From positions 1-38,099 of the forward strand of contig CAMLSA010000021.1 in the NCBI GenBank assembly GCA_946482655.1: a DNA stretch of 38,099 nucleotides, read 5' to 3'. The DNA is from an uncultured Sphingomonas sp. (lineage in GTDB: Bacteria > Pseudomonadota > Alphaproteobacteria > Sphingomonadales > Sphingomonadaceae). The notes under the pieces are model-generated. The model ran no database searches, had not been told where the DNA came from, and saw only the letters and a program-made list of their open reading frames with translations. Made by a program: the position numbers and the translations under genes. Below are positions 1 through 8,339 of this stretch, piece by piece (position 1 is the first letter of the stretch; each line of letters begins with the position of its first letter).

Positions 1-296
1 AAGCGACCGCGCAGATGATCGACCAGGAGGTCCGCCGCCTGATCGAGGAAGCCGAGCATACCGCCCGCACCGTCCTTACCGAAAATCTCGACGAGCTTCA
101 CCGCCTCGGCAGCGCGCTGCTCGAATATGAGACGCTTTCGGGCGAGGAAGCCAAGCGCGTAATCAGGGGCGAGGACATCGGCCGCGATGACGGCAACAGC
201 CGCAGCCCCGCCGCGCTCAACACCGGCGGCTCGTCGATCCCGAAGAGCAAGCGGCCGGGCGCCGGCGGCGGCTGGGGCGATCCCCAGCCGGCCTGA
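1..296 (+). CDS. ftsH: ATP-dependent zinc metalloprotease FtsH, C-terminal end (5' partial)
   Basis: This is the last 97 residues of an ORF that enters from the left edge; codons run in frame from base 3. FtsH is a membrane-anchored hexameric AAA+ protease that degrades misfolded membrane proteins and short-lived regulators. The visible part contains the helical stretch MIDQEVRRLIEEAE, then HRLGSALLEYETLSGEE, typical of the end of the M41 peptidase domain, followed by a Gly/Pro/Ser-rich tail. The AAA module and the HEXXH site lie outside the window, so the call rests on the C-terminal helices alone. The first Met at base 15 is internal, because an open frame (ATAQ) precedes it. The next gene follows on the same strand 82 bases later. 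Confidence 0.85.
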   Translation, partial: ATAQMIDQEVRRLIEEAEHTARTVLTENLDELHRLGSALLEYETLSGEEAKRVIRGEDIGRDDGNSRSPAALNTGGSSIPKSKRPGAGGGWGDPQPA

Positions 297-378
297 GACA
301 AGATCAGGCCGCGGCCGTTTGGCGGCCGTCGAGCCGGGTGTGCTGGCGCAGGTGAACCATGGCGAAGCGGGCCGAGTG

Positions 379-723
379 ATGGACAAGATCGCCTACAAGG
401 TGCTGCTCGCCGATGAAATCGGGACCCTGGAATCTTCGGGGAGCTTCTCCGGCTCGCCTGTCGACCTGGCCGACGGCTATATCCACATGTCCACCTCGGC
501 GCAGCTTGCCGAAACGATCCGCAAGCACTTTGCCGGGCATGATGATCTCGCGATCGTCGCGGTCGATCTTGAGGCGCTCGGCGACTCGGTCAAGTGGGAG
601 GTCTCGCGTGGCGGCGGTCTCTTTCCGCACCTCTACGGCCCGCTCTCGCTCGATGCCGTGATCGGCTGCGGACCACTGGAGTTCGACGACAAGGGGGCGA
701 TACGCCATCCGGTCGCCGGCTAG
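379..723 (+). CDS. DUF952 domain protein
   Basis: A 114-aa soluble protein of the DUF952 family, a small cytoplasmic domain of unknown biochemical role that is sometimes named glutathione S-transferase domain-like. The family hallmarks are present: a YKVL start, DGYIHMST around residues 34-41, KWEVSRGGG, and FPHLYGPL near residue 86, followed by LDAVIG. The ORF is open much further upstream, but family similarity begins at the ATG at 379. The upstream extension overlaps ftsH in a different frame and is low-complexity Arg/Pro/Ala, so it was discarded. Only a weak purine-rich stretch precedes the start. The gene may be co-transcribed with ftsH, and it converges on the spermidine-synthase-like gene 36 bases away. 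No function can be assigned. Confidence 0.88.
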   Translation: MDKIAYKVLLADEIGTLESSGSFSGSPVDLADGYIHMSTSAQLAETIRKHFAGHDDLAIVAVDLEALGDSVKWEVSRGGGLFPHLYGPLSLDAVIGCGPLEFDDKGAIRHPVAG

Positions 724-759
724 CCGATCCATCATCCGCGACTGCGGACGTATGTCAGA

Positions 760-1428
760 TTATCTCACTGCCAGCCAGATGACGTGATGCGCCCCTTTTC
801 TGCCTCCGGTGGCGCGCACCTTCACCTCGTCCAAGGCGAAGCCCGCGCGCTTGAGACGCTCGGCGAAGGCCCTGTCGGGATAGGCGGACCAGACCGCCAG
901 AACCCCGCCGGGCACAAGCGCGGCATAAGCAGCACGCAGACCATGTTTGCCATAGAGCCGGTCATTGTCGGGGTGGATCAACGCGTCGGGGCCATTGTCC
1001 ACGTCGAGCAGGATCGCGTCATAGCCGGCACCCGGCGCCGCGATCGCATCGCCTACATTGCCGACGCGGATCGTCACCCGAGCATCGTCCAGACTGTCGC
1101 CGAAGAGGTGCGCGAGCGGCCCTCGCGCCCAGTCGACGATCGTCGGCACCAGCTCGGCGACGATGACCTCGGCTTTCGGCGGCAACGCCTTCAACGCGGC
1201 GCGCAGGGTGAATCCCATGCCGAGACCGCCGATCAGCAGTTTCGGATGCGCGCGCCCTCGGAGCCTTTCGCAGGGCAGGTTGGCCAGCGCCTCTTCGGAG
1301 CCGCGCAGCCGGCTGCTCATCAGCTCGTTGCGGCCGAACAGGATCATATAATCCTGGCCGCGCCGCATCAGCCGCAGTTCGCCGCCGCCGGGAATAGAGG
1401 CGGTGTCGACCTTCTCGAGCGGGATCAA
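760..1428 (-). CDS. Spermidine synthase-like (class I SAM-fold) protein
   Basis: A 222-aa Rossmann-fold protein of the spermidine synthase/SpeE-like superfamily. The glycine-rich SAM-type loop is LLIGGLGMGF, followed by EVIVAELVP with the acidic ribose-binding residue, and YDAILLDVDNGPDAL as the motif near the catalytic region. Polyamine synthesis is not assured: sphingomonad genomes carry several such short SpeE-like proteins of unknown substrate, and the N-terminal beta domain is reduced. The start is taken as a TTG at 1428 that reads MIPLEKVDTA. It lies 4 bases after the stop of the DUF6481 gene, with AAGG upstream; the next ATG (before RRGQD) would remove conserved sequence. The longer open frame upstream is a shadow of DUF6481. 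The close spacing suggests co-transcription and perhaps coupled translation with DUF6481. Confidence 0.75.
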   Translation of the reverse strand: MIPLEKVDTASIPGGGELRLMRRGQDYMILFGRNELMSSRLRGSEEALANLPCERLRGRAHPKLLIGGLGMGFTLRAALKALPPKAEVIVAELVPTIVDWARGPLAHLFGDSLDDARVTIRVGNVGDAIAAPGAGYDAILLDVDNGPDALIHPDNDRLYGKHGLRAAYAALVPGGVLAVWSAYPDRAFAERLKRAGFALDEVKVRATGGRKGAHHVIWLAVR

Positions 1429-1432
1429 GGCG

Positions 1433-1750
1433 CTATCGGGCCTTGTTCTTGCGGGCGGCGTAGCGCGCGTCGCGCTCGGCCTTTTTCTCCGCTTCGGTCT
1501 TGGGAACGGGCTTGCTCGCTTCAGCCTCGGCGGCGCGGGCCGCCCTTTCGGCCTTGGCCTGCTCGATCGCCGCCTTCTTGGCGGCGCGGGCTTCGGCCTG
1601 AGCGGCTTCGCGGGCGGCTTGGGCCGCCTGGCGCTGGGCGACGATCGCCGGATCGAGCGGCGGCTTGGCCTTGAGCTTGGCAAGCGCGTCGGCCTTTGCC
1701 TTGTTCGCGCGTTGGATCCGCTCCTGAAAATTGTCCTTGAACGACGACAT
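1433..1750 (-). CDS. DUF6481 family protein, charged coiled-coil
   Basis: A 105-aa highly charged, Ala/Lys/Arg/Glu-rich protein starting MSSFKDNFQERI, the characteristic N-terminus of the DUF6481 family found mainly in sphingomonads. Residues ~45-105 are almost entirely A, E, K, R and Q and should form a long helix or coiled coil. There is no signal peptide, membrane segment or catalytic motif. The start was placed at 1750 rather than the open-frame limit at 1819, because family similarity starts there and CAGGAA lies upstream. The spermidine-synthase-like gene follows within 4 bases. The function is unknown; the composition resembles small nucleic-acid- or ribosome-associated basic proteins, but that is a guess. 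Confidence 0.8.
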   Translation of the reverse strand: MSSFKDNFQERIQRANKAKADALAKLKAKPPLDPAIVAQRQAAQAAREAAQAEARAAKKAAIEQAKAERAARAAEAEASKPVPKTEAEKKAERDARYAARKNKAR

Positions 1751-1886
1751 GAGGTGGATTTCCTGATAAATGGAATGGGAGGAGACGAGGACCGCTCCAC
1801 GGGTGATGCCGGGCGCCATAGCAAAGTTTTCGCTCTTATCGCTGATTTAATGCGCAATTCGCGCGCTCAAGTTACCGATCGCTGCC

Positions 1887-2042
1887 ATGCCCGAAATACG
1901 CAACCCCATGAACGATCCGCCAGATGGCCCGGCTTCGGGCGGCGGCAGCGCCAAGCCGAAGATGCTCCTTCCGCTGGCTGGTCTCGGTGCCTTCGTGCTG
2001 CTGGCTTTATGGATTCGGCGGGCGACGCACCTCACCCGCTGA
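1887..2042 (+). CDS. Small single-pass membrane protein
   Basis: A 51-aa ORF beginning MPEIRNPMNDPPDGPASG. It has a Gly/Pro/Ser-rich soluble N-terminus and one clear hydrophobic helix at about residues 27-43 (LLPLAGLGAFVLLALWI), followed by a basic RR end that predicts an N-out/C-in or tail-anchored topology. A second in-frame ATG at 1908 is an alternative start. No strong Shine-Dalgarno is visible. It is divergent from the DUF6481 gene (start 1750) and converges on the 50-aa orphan at 2063-2215. The clean hydrophobic segment with a basic flank is the main reason to call it. I do not recognise a family. Confidence 0.5.
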   Translation: MPEIRNPMNDPPDGPASGGGSAKPKMLLPLAGLGAFVLLALWIRRATHLTR

Positions 2043-2062
2043 AGAGCGCAGCCCGCTCCCCA

Positions 2063-2215
2063 TCAGTCGCCGGTCCGCATCGGCACCTTGTTGGGGAGCT
2101 TCTTGCCCTTGGTGCGGCGTGACGGCACCTGGACGGGATTTTTCTTCTTCCAATCGCCCCAGCGCATCGGTCCTTCGGGCGTGTCGATGATGCGATCATC
2201 GAGCGATTCGGTCAT
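2063..2215 (-). CDS. Small basic hypothetical protein
   Basis: A 50-aa reverse-strand ORF starting MTESLDDRIIDTPEGPMRWG and ending in a Lys/Arg-rich tail (RRTKGKKLPNKVPMRTGD). It is cytoplasmic, with an acidic first third and a basic remainder and no membrane segment. The composition and the ordered acidic/WGDW/basic layout look like a real short protein rather than a random frame. The spacing to the convergent small membrane protein is 20 bases. Upstream of the start the sequence GGGACC offers only a poor ribosome site. No family is recognised; it could bind nucleic acid or ribosomes judging by charge alone. Confidence 0.5.
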   Translation of the reverse strand: MTESLDDRIIDTPEGPMRWGDWKKKNPVQVPSRRTKGKKLPNKVPMRTGD

Positions 2216-2293
2216 GGCGGAGGTCCCATCTTGCCCACCGAGCTTGAACCGCTTTCCGAGACGCGTCCAATGCGATTTGAATCTGCTTCGACG

Positions 2294-2320
2294 AAGGCCT
2301 CTCCGTGCCGGAGCGGCCTT
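2294..2320 (-). terminator. Hairpin terminator after the UrcA gene
   Basis: AAGGCC (2294-2299) pairs with GGCCTT (2315-2320), and CTCCG (2301-2305) pairs with CGGAG (2309-2313), with one mismatched base pair between and a 3-base loop. It lies 16 bases past the UrcA stop on the reverse strand and in front of the 50-aa orphan. There is no long U tract on the reverse transcript, as is common in GC-rich alphaproteobacteria. Confidence 0.6.
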
Positions 2321-2335
2321 TCGCCGAACATCGGA

Positions 2336-2773
2336 TCAATCCGGATAACGGGAGACCCATTCGCTCGGATAGGGCGGCGCCCATCGCGGCCCGGCGACCC
2401 AGGTGGTGCCGCGCGGAGCCGCGTTCGCTTCCAGCGTGCCGGCCCGCCTCATCGCGTCGTCCACCGCGGCCTGCCGGCACGAGGGAATCACGGTGGTGCT
2501 GCTGGTATCGCTCTCGCCGAGCTTCTCACAGAGGAAGCGCGCCGTGAGACGCAGCCGATGGCGAAACTCGGCGCGGCCGCCTGCGGTGCTGAGGTCGAGA
2601 TCGGCATAGCTCACCCTCTGCGATAGGCTGGTCACGCTGTCGGGCACGCGTCCATAGCGGCCGGTAACGACCACCTCTTCATCTGCCTGTGCGAGGGCGG
2701 GCGCCGCAGTGGCCAGGAAGGCTGCGCTGGCAATCAGCCAGCCGGTCCTGGCGGGGGAAAAAAGCTTTTTCAT
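2336..2773 (-). CDS. UrcA family protein, secreted
   Basis: A 145-aa exported protein. It has a signal peptide (MKKLFSPARTGWL, then a hydrophobic core ending in APALAQA, cleavage near residue 29). The mature part matches the UrcA family: VSYADLDLSTAGGRAEFRHRL at about residues 53-73, then two Cys, one in FLCEKLG and one in IPSCRQAAVDDAMRRA, which probably form a disulfide. UrcA proteins are small periplasmic or outer-membrane proteins known from Caulobacter and abundant in sphingomonads; no biochemical role is settled. The start at 2773 has GGAAGGA upstream; the longer frame up to 2887 lacks support. A perfect 8-base direct repeat lies about 110 bases upstream (2880-2900). The C-terminal ~35 residues (Trp/Pro-rich) extend past the family core. 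Confidence 0.85.
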   Translation of the reverse strand: MKKLFSPARTGWLIASAAFLATAAPALAQADEEVVVTGRYGRVPDSVTSLSQRVSYADLDLSTAGGRAEFRHRLRLTARFLCEKLGESDTSSTTVIPSCRQAAVDDAMRRAGTLEANAAPRGTTWVAGPRWAPPYPSEWVSRYPD

Positions 2774-2879
2774 TGTGGCATCCTTCCGAAAAAGACTGGC
2801 CTTCTCCGCAAGCTCGTTGGGGCGCCAGCGCAGTTGAAACCAACGGAAGCCGTTCCCTGTTCCGACGGTTGATCCGCCC

Positions 2880-2900
2880 TGTCGCAAGCCGATGTCGCAA
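2880..2900. promoter_or_regulatory. TGTCGCAA tandem direct repeat upstream of UrcA
   Basis: TGTCGCAA occurs exactly twice, at 2880-2887 and 2893-2900, with a 13-base period; on the UrcA strand this reads TTGCGACA. A spacing just over one helical turn upstream of a gene start suggests a binding site for a dimeric activator or response regulator. The regulator is unknown, and an 8-base repeat could arise by chance. Confidence 0.3.
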
Positions 2901-2912
2901 CTTTTCCTTTAA

Positions 2913-3035
2913 ATCACTTTTCGAGGTGGCGAGGAGGGGGCGCCCGACCGCACCGCGCTGGGGCGGGTTTATGAGGGCACCTATCACCGGCGGCTCGACG
3001 AGACGCTGCGCAGCTATGAACTCGACTTCTACTAA
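2913..3035 (+). pseudogene. Possible gene remnant (C-terminal fragment without start)
   Basis: A forward frame opened by a stop at 2910 and closed by TAA at 3033 encodes about 40 residues, including APDRTALGRVYEGTY and then HRRLDETLRSYELDFY. The wording resembles the end of a folded protein rather than random GC-rich translation. There is no ATG, GTG or TTG in the frame, so it cannot be an intact gene as it stands. It may be the 3' remnant of a deleted gene. I do not recognise the family. Confidence 0.25.
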
Positions 3036-3071
3036 ACTGCCGCGACCGTTGTTGTGGTCGCCCTGCGCTTG

Positions 3072-3096
3072 GGAGGCGCCGGTCTCCGGCGCCTCC
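3072..3096 (-). terminator. Hairpin terminator after Tyr-rich secreted protein gene
   Basis: A perfect 11-bp stem, GGAGGCGCCGG (3072-3082) with CCGGCGCCTCC (3086-3096), closed by a 3-base loop. It starts 9 bases beyond the stop of the reverse-strand gene at 3105. No U tract follows on either strand, so its terminator function is inferred from strength and position. Confidence 0.55.
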
Positions 3097-3104
3097 TCGT
3101 TCAA

Positions 3105-3413
3105 TCAGTCGCGATCGCGGCGATGGCGGCGGCGCTCGTGACGCCAGCCATTATGCCGGCCGCGATCCCAATGACGGCCGCGATCCCAGTGGCGGTGGCG
3201 ATCATAGCGATAAGAACGCCAGGGATAGGAGTAAACGTAGCTCGGATAGTTATAGCCATAGTAACCCGACGGGTGACCATAGCCATAGGGATAGTCATAG
3301 TCATAATAGCTTCCGCTCGAAATACTGAAGCTGAACGACTGGGCCGACACAGCGGCCGGAATTGCCGAAACAACCAGCGCCGCGGCGCCGATCAGTGCAG
3401 CTTTGATACGCAT
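3105..3413 (-). CDS. Secreted Tyr/Ser/Arg/His-rich low-complexity protein
   Basis: A 102-aa protein with a clear signal peptide (MRIKAALIGAAALVVSAIPA, cleavage after AVSAQ, about residue 24). The mature part is extremely biased: residues ~25-65 are rich in Tyr, Gly, Ser and Pro (YYDYDYPYGYGHPSGYYGYN), and residues ~68-102 are dominated by Arg, His, Asp and Trp, with a repeated HWDRGR unit. A good ribosome site (AAGGAGAG) precedes the ATG. The acidic/aromatic and basic halves suggest an intrinsically disordered periplasmic or envelope protein that could self-associate or bind metal or polyanions. Similar Tyr/Arg/His-rich exported proteins are common in sphingomonads and have no known function. 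The gene stands alone, followed by a strong hairpin. Confidence 0.7.
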   Translation of the reverse strand: MRIKAALIGAAALVVSAIPAAVSAQSFSFSISSGSYYDYDYPYGYGHPSGYYGYNYPSYVYSYPWRSYRYDRHRHWDRGRHWDRGRHNGWRHERRRHRRDRD

Positions 3414-3525
3414 CGCAACTCTCCTTGCGGTCTACTGGCGTTGATACACCAATAGCGGCAGCGGGATGAGATGGTGCTGAACGTCGTTGAAAGCCGATGT
3501 TCATCAGCATGTTTACTTGTGGGCG

Positions 3526-5352
<1,827 letters not shown>

Positions 5353-5526
5353 CGACCTACGCCCCGCTAGCCCGCACTCACCTAATGCTCAAAGCACTAT
5401 TCGGCGTGGCTGACAATCGGCTCGAAGGAAGCACTTCCTCATCCCACCCATTTACGGACATGTCAGCTTTCGGGAACATCCGCTGCGGGTCGATGGGTGC
5501 GGGACGCTCAAGTCAGTGCGATCGGA

Positions 5527-6882
5527 TCAGCCCTTCTGGACATTCCTGGCGTTCATCGCGGCGCGGAAGCGGGCGGCCCAGCCGGGGCTGGTCTCCTGCC
5601 GGCCGCGGGCGACGCCCAGGGCGTCCGCGTCGACATCGCGGGTGATCACAGATCCCGCGCCGACGATCGCGCCGTCGCCGATGGTGACGGGCGCCACCAG
5701 CGCGCTGTTCGAGCCGATGAACGCGCCATCGCCTATCACCGTGCGGTATTTGAGGAAGCCGTCATAGTTGCAGGTGATCGTGCCCGCGCCGATATTGGCC
5801 TTCGCGCCCACATCGGCGTCGCCGATATAGGATAGGTGGTTCGCCTTGGCGCCTTTGCCGAAGCGGCCGTTCTTGATCTCGACGAAATTGCCGATCTTGG
5901 CGCCCTCGCCAATGTCGGCGCCGGGCCGGAGCCGCGCATAGGGGCCGATCTCGGCACCCGCCTGGACGGCCGCGCCCTCAATGTGGCTGAAGCCGTGGAT
6001 GGTCACTCCATCGGCGATTCTGGTATTCGGACCGAAGAAGACATGGGGCTCGATCACCACGTCGCGGCCGATCACCGTATCGTGCGAGAACCACACCGTC
6101 TCGGGGGCGATCAGCGTCGCGCCGGCGTCCATCGCGGCCAGACGGCGGCGGCGCTGCCATTCGGCCTCGACGCTCGCCAGCTCGGCACGGCTGTTTACCC
6201 CGGCGACCTCCCACGGCTCGGCCTCGATCACGATCGATCGACGGCCCTCGGCATGGGCGATCCTGACGATATCGGGCAGATAATATTCGCCCGCGGCGTT
6301 GTCGTTGCCGACCTGATCGAGCAGCCGCCACAGGTCGCGCGCCTTCACGGCCATCAAGCCCGAATTGCACAGGTCGATCGCCCGCTGCTCGGTGGTCGCG
6401 TCCTTATACTCGATCATATCGTCGATCGTGCCGTCGCCGCGTGCAAGGATCCGGCCGTAAGCGAGCGGGTCGGCCGGCCGGAAGCCGAGCACGACCGCGG
6501 CCGGATCGTCGCCGGCCAGCCGATCCAGCATCTGCCGCATCCGCTCGGCCGGCACCAGCGGCACGTCGCCATAAAGGATGAGGATATCGCCCTCGAATCC
6601 CCGGAGCGCGAACTCGCCCTGCTGGACGGCGTGGGCGGTGCCGAGCTGGGGCTCCTGGGTGACGACATCGGCGCCGAGCGGCGCGACGAACGCCTCGACC
6701 TGTTCGCGGCCCGCGCCGGTCACTACCAGCTTCCTGGCCGCGCCGAGCCGGTCGACGGTGTCGATCAGGTGGCCCAGCATGGGCCTGCCCCCGATCGGGT
6801 GCAGCACCTTGTGGAGATCGGATTTCATGCGCGTCCCCTTGCCTGCGGCAAGGATCAGCGCGGCAAAGGAGCGCGTCTGCAT
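5527..6882 (-). CDS. glmU: Bifunctional GlcNAc-1-P uridyltransferase / GlcN-1-P acetyltransferase
   Basis: A 451-aa bifunctional enzyme that acetylates glucosamine-1-phosphate and transfers UMP to give UDP-GlcNAc. The N-terminal pyrophosphorylase domain has the signature LAAGKGTRMKSDLHKVLHPI, with the catalytic Arg and Lys, and GDVPLV for metal binding. After about residue 230 comes the left-handed beta-helix acetyltransferase domain with hexapeptide repeats (IGPYARLRPGADIGEGAKIG, then KANHLSYIGDA, NIGAGTITCNYDG). The start MQTRSFAALI at 6882 fits the family; upstream in-frame starts at 6891 and 6918 would run further toward the divergent phosphatase gene. The gene is divergent from gph with about 60 bases between starts, so the promoters must overlap. 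Confidence 0.97.
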   Translation of the reverse strand: MQTRSFAALILAAGKGTRMKSDLHKVLHPIGGRPMLGHLIDTVDRLGAARKLVVTGAGREQVEAFVAPLGADVVTQEPQLGTAHAVQQGEFALRGFEGDILILYGDVPLVPAERMRQMLDRLAGDDPAAVVLGFRPADPLAYGRILARGDGTIDDMIEYKDATTEQRAIDLCNSGLMAVKARDLWRLLDQVGNDNAAGEYYLPDIVRIAHAEGRRSIVIEAEPWEVAGVNSRAELASVEAEWQRRRRLAAMDAGATLIAPETVWFSHDTVIGRDVVIEPHVFFGPNTRIADGVTIHGFSHIEGAAVQAGAEIGPYARLRPGADIGEGAKIGNFVEIKNGRFGKGAKANHLSYIGDADVGAKANIGAGTITCNYDGFLKYRTVIGDGAFIGSNSALVAPVTIGDGAIVGAGSVITRDVDADALGVARGRQETSPGWAARFRAAMNARNVQKG

Positions 6883-6941
6883 GTGTGTCATCTGCCACGA
6901 AGCGCTTGCCTTTTCCATATCGGCCGGGGATGGAGCACGCG

Positions 6942-8327
6942 ATGACAGCCGATTTTCCCTTCGACGTGGTCGCCTTCGATCTCGACGGCACGCTCGCCGA
7001 CACCGCGCCCGATCTCACCGCCGCGCTCAACCACGCGCTGTCGGTGCTCGGCCGCCCGCCGGTGCCCGCCGAGGATGTCCGCCACATGGTCGGTCACGGC
7101 GCCCGCGCGCTGCTTCAGAAGGGCCTCGCGGCGACCGGTGTGATGACGGAGGAACTGGTCGAGCAGGGTTTCCCGATCTTCATCGACTATTATCTCGAGC
7201 ATATTGCCGACGGAACGACGATCTTTCCGGGGCTGAACGCGGCGCTCGACCAGCTTTCCGCACGCGGTGTGAAGCTCGCGGTCTGCACCAACAAGGCCGA
7301 GAAGTTGGCGTTGCGCTGCATCGAGGCGCTCGGCTGGACGGGCCGCTTCGACGCCGTGATCGGCGGCGACACGCTTCCCGTGCGCAAGCCCGACCCTGCG
7401 CCGCTGTTCGAGGCCATCGCTCGCTGCGGCGGTGGCAGGGCGGCTTATGTCGGGGATTCGATCACCGACACCGATACCGGCCGCAACGCGAATGTTCCGA
7501 CCGTGGCGGTGAGCTTCGGCTTCTCGGACAGACCGGCCGAACAGCTCGACGCGATGGCGTTGATCGATCATTTCGGCGATCTGGTGCCCACGCTCCAACG
7601 ATTGGGAGAGACCGACAGCTGGCTGAGCTGCAACATCTGCGGATCGACCAGATTCGTGGCCCCACATAAGCGCGGCCATACCCAGTGCGACGGCTGCGGT
7701 TCGAACGAGCGGGCGCGGCTTCTCTGGCTGATGCTGCAGAAGCATGAGCTGCTGCGACCGGGTCTGCGCGTCCTCCACATCGCGCCGGAGCACGCCTTCG
7801 CCGAGCGGCTGCACGCGATCTGGGGCGAAGGCTATGAGCCGGTCGATGTCGATCCGGAGCTCTATTCTTTCGCGCCGAACATGCGGAGGATCGATCTGGT
7901 CGAAGATGCCGCGAAGCTGCCGTCACGGCATTATGACCTCGTCCTCCATTCGCATGTGATGGAGCATATCCCCTGCAACATCACCGCGATACTTTATCAT
8001 CTCCACAGGGCCTTGAAGCCCGATGGCAAGCAGCTCTGCTGCGTGCCGATCATCCGCGACGGCCATTATGCCGAGGATCTTGGCCCGCTCTTGCCTGCGG
8101 ACGCCACCGCGCGCTTCGGCCAGCACGATCATGTCCGCAGCTTTGGCGGCGTGGATATCCAGCGGACGCTCGGCATGATATTCAGATTGCCCGCCGACTA
8201 TGATCTGACCGGCGAGTTCGATGAGGCGACGCTGATCCGCAACAACATTCCCCGGATCAACTGGCGCGGCTGGTCGCCCAATTCGGTCCTGATCCTCGAA
8301 AAGGACGACCTGTTGCTACGTGAGTAG
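6942..8327 (+). CDS. Phosphoglycolate phosphatase fused to zinc-ribbon SAM methyltransferase
   Basis: A single uninterrupted frame of 461 aa carries two proteins normally encoded apart. Residues ~1-220 are a HAD-family phosphoglycolate phosphatase (Gph): FDLDGTLADTAPDL with nucleophile D13 and acid D15, CTNKA near 115-119, RKPDP with Lys149, and VGDSITDTDTGR with D172/D176. It would clear 2-phosphoglycolate produced during DNA repair. Residues ~228-461 hold a Cys4 ribbon (C230, C233, C249, C252) and a class I methyltransferase-like domain: VLHIAPEH in place of the usual GxGxG loop, then EPVDVDPELY and LVLHSHVMEHIP. Its substrate is unknown. The start at 6942 is chosen for GGAG 6 bases upstream; GTG 6885 and ATG 6930 are alternatives. 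No stop separates the halves and no Met stands at the junction (TLQRLGETDSWLSCNICG). Confidence 0.88.
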   Translation: MTADFPFDVVAFDLDGTLADTAPDLTAALNHALSVLGRPPVPAEDVRHMVGHGARALLQKGLAATGVMTEELVEQGFPIFIDYYLEHIADGTTIFPGLNAALDQLSARGVKLAVCTNKAEKLALRCIEALGWTGRFDAVIGGDTLPVRKPDPAPLFEAIARCGGGRAAYVGDSITDTDTGRNANVPTVAVSFGFSDRPAEQLDAMALIDHFGDLVPTLQRLGETDSWLSCNICGSTRFVAPHKRGHTQCDGCGSNERARLLWLMLQKHELLRPGLRVLHIAPEHAFAERLHAIWGEGYEPVDVDPELYSFAPNMRRIDLVEDAAKLPSRHYDLVLHSHVMEHIPCNITAILYHLHRALKPDGKQLCCVPIIRDGHYAEDLGPLLPADATARFGQHDHVRSFGGVDIQRTLGMIFRLPADYDLTGEFDEATLIRNNIPRINWRGWSPNSVLILEKDDLLLRE

Positions 8328-8339
8328 CAGCCTCGATAG

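Larger units (their letters stand above)
2774..3104. other. 331-base gap with direct repeat, orphan reading frame and hairpin
   Basis: The stretch between UrcA and the Tyr-rich gene contains no complete gene I can support. It holds the presumed UrcA promoter, a direct repeat (2880-2900), a start-less forward reading frame with protein-like wording (2913-3035) and a strong hairpin (3072-3096). Confidence 0.5.

Noticed and set aside
3121..3300. Short repeats resembling a CRISPR-like array
   Set aside because: They are codon-level repeats of the HWDRGR and Tyr/Gly units inside a coding gene; spacing is irregular and there are no spacers.
5353..5526. Riboswitch or glmS ribozyme between glmU and glmS
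   Set aside because: No conserved ribozyme core is visible, and the element is known from Gram-positive bacteria; only imperfect complementary stretches (CCCACCCAT with ATGGGTGCGGG) are present.
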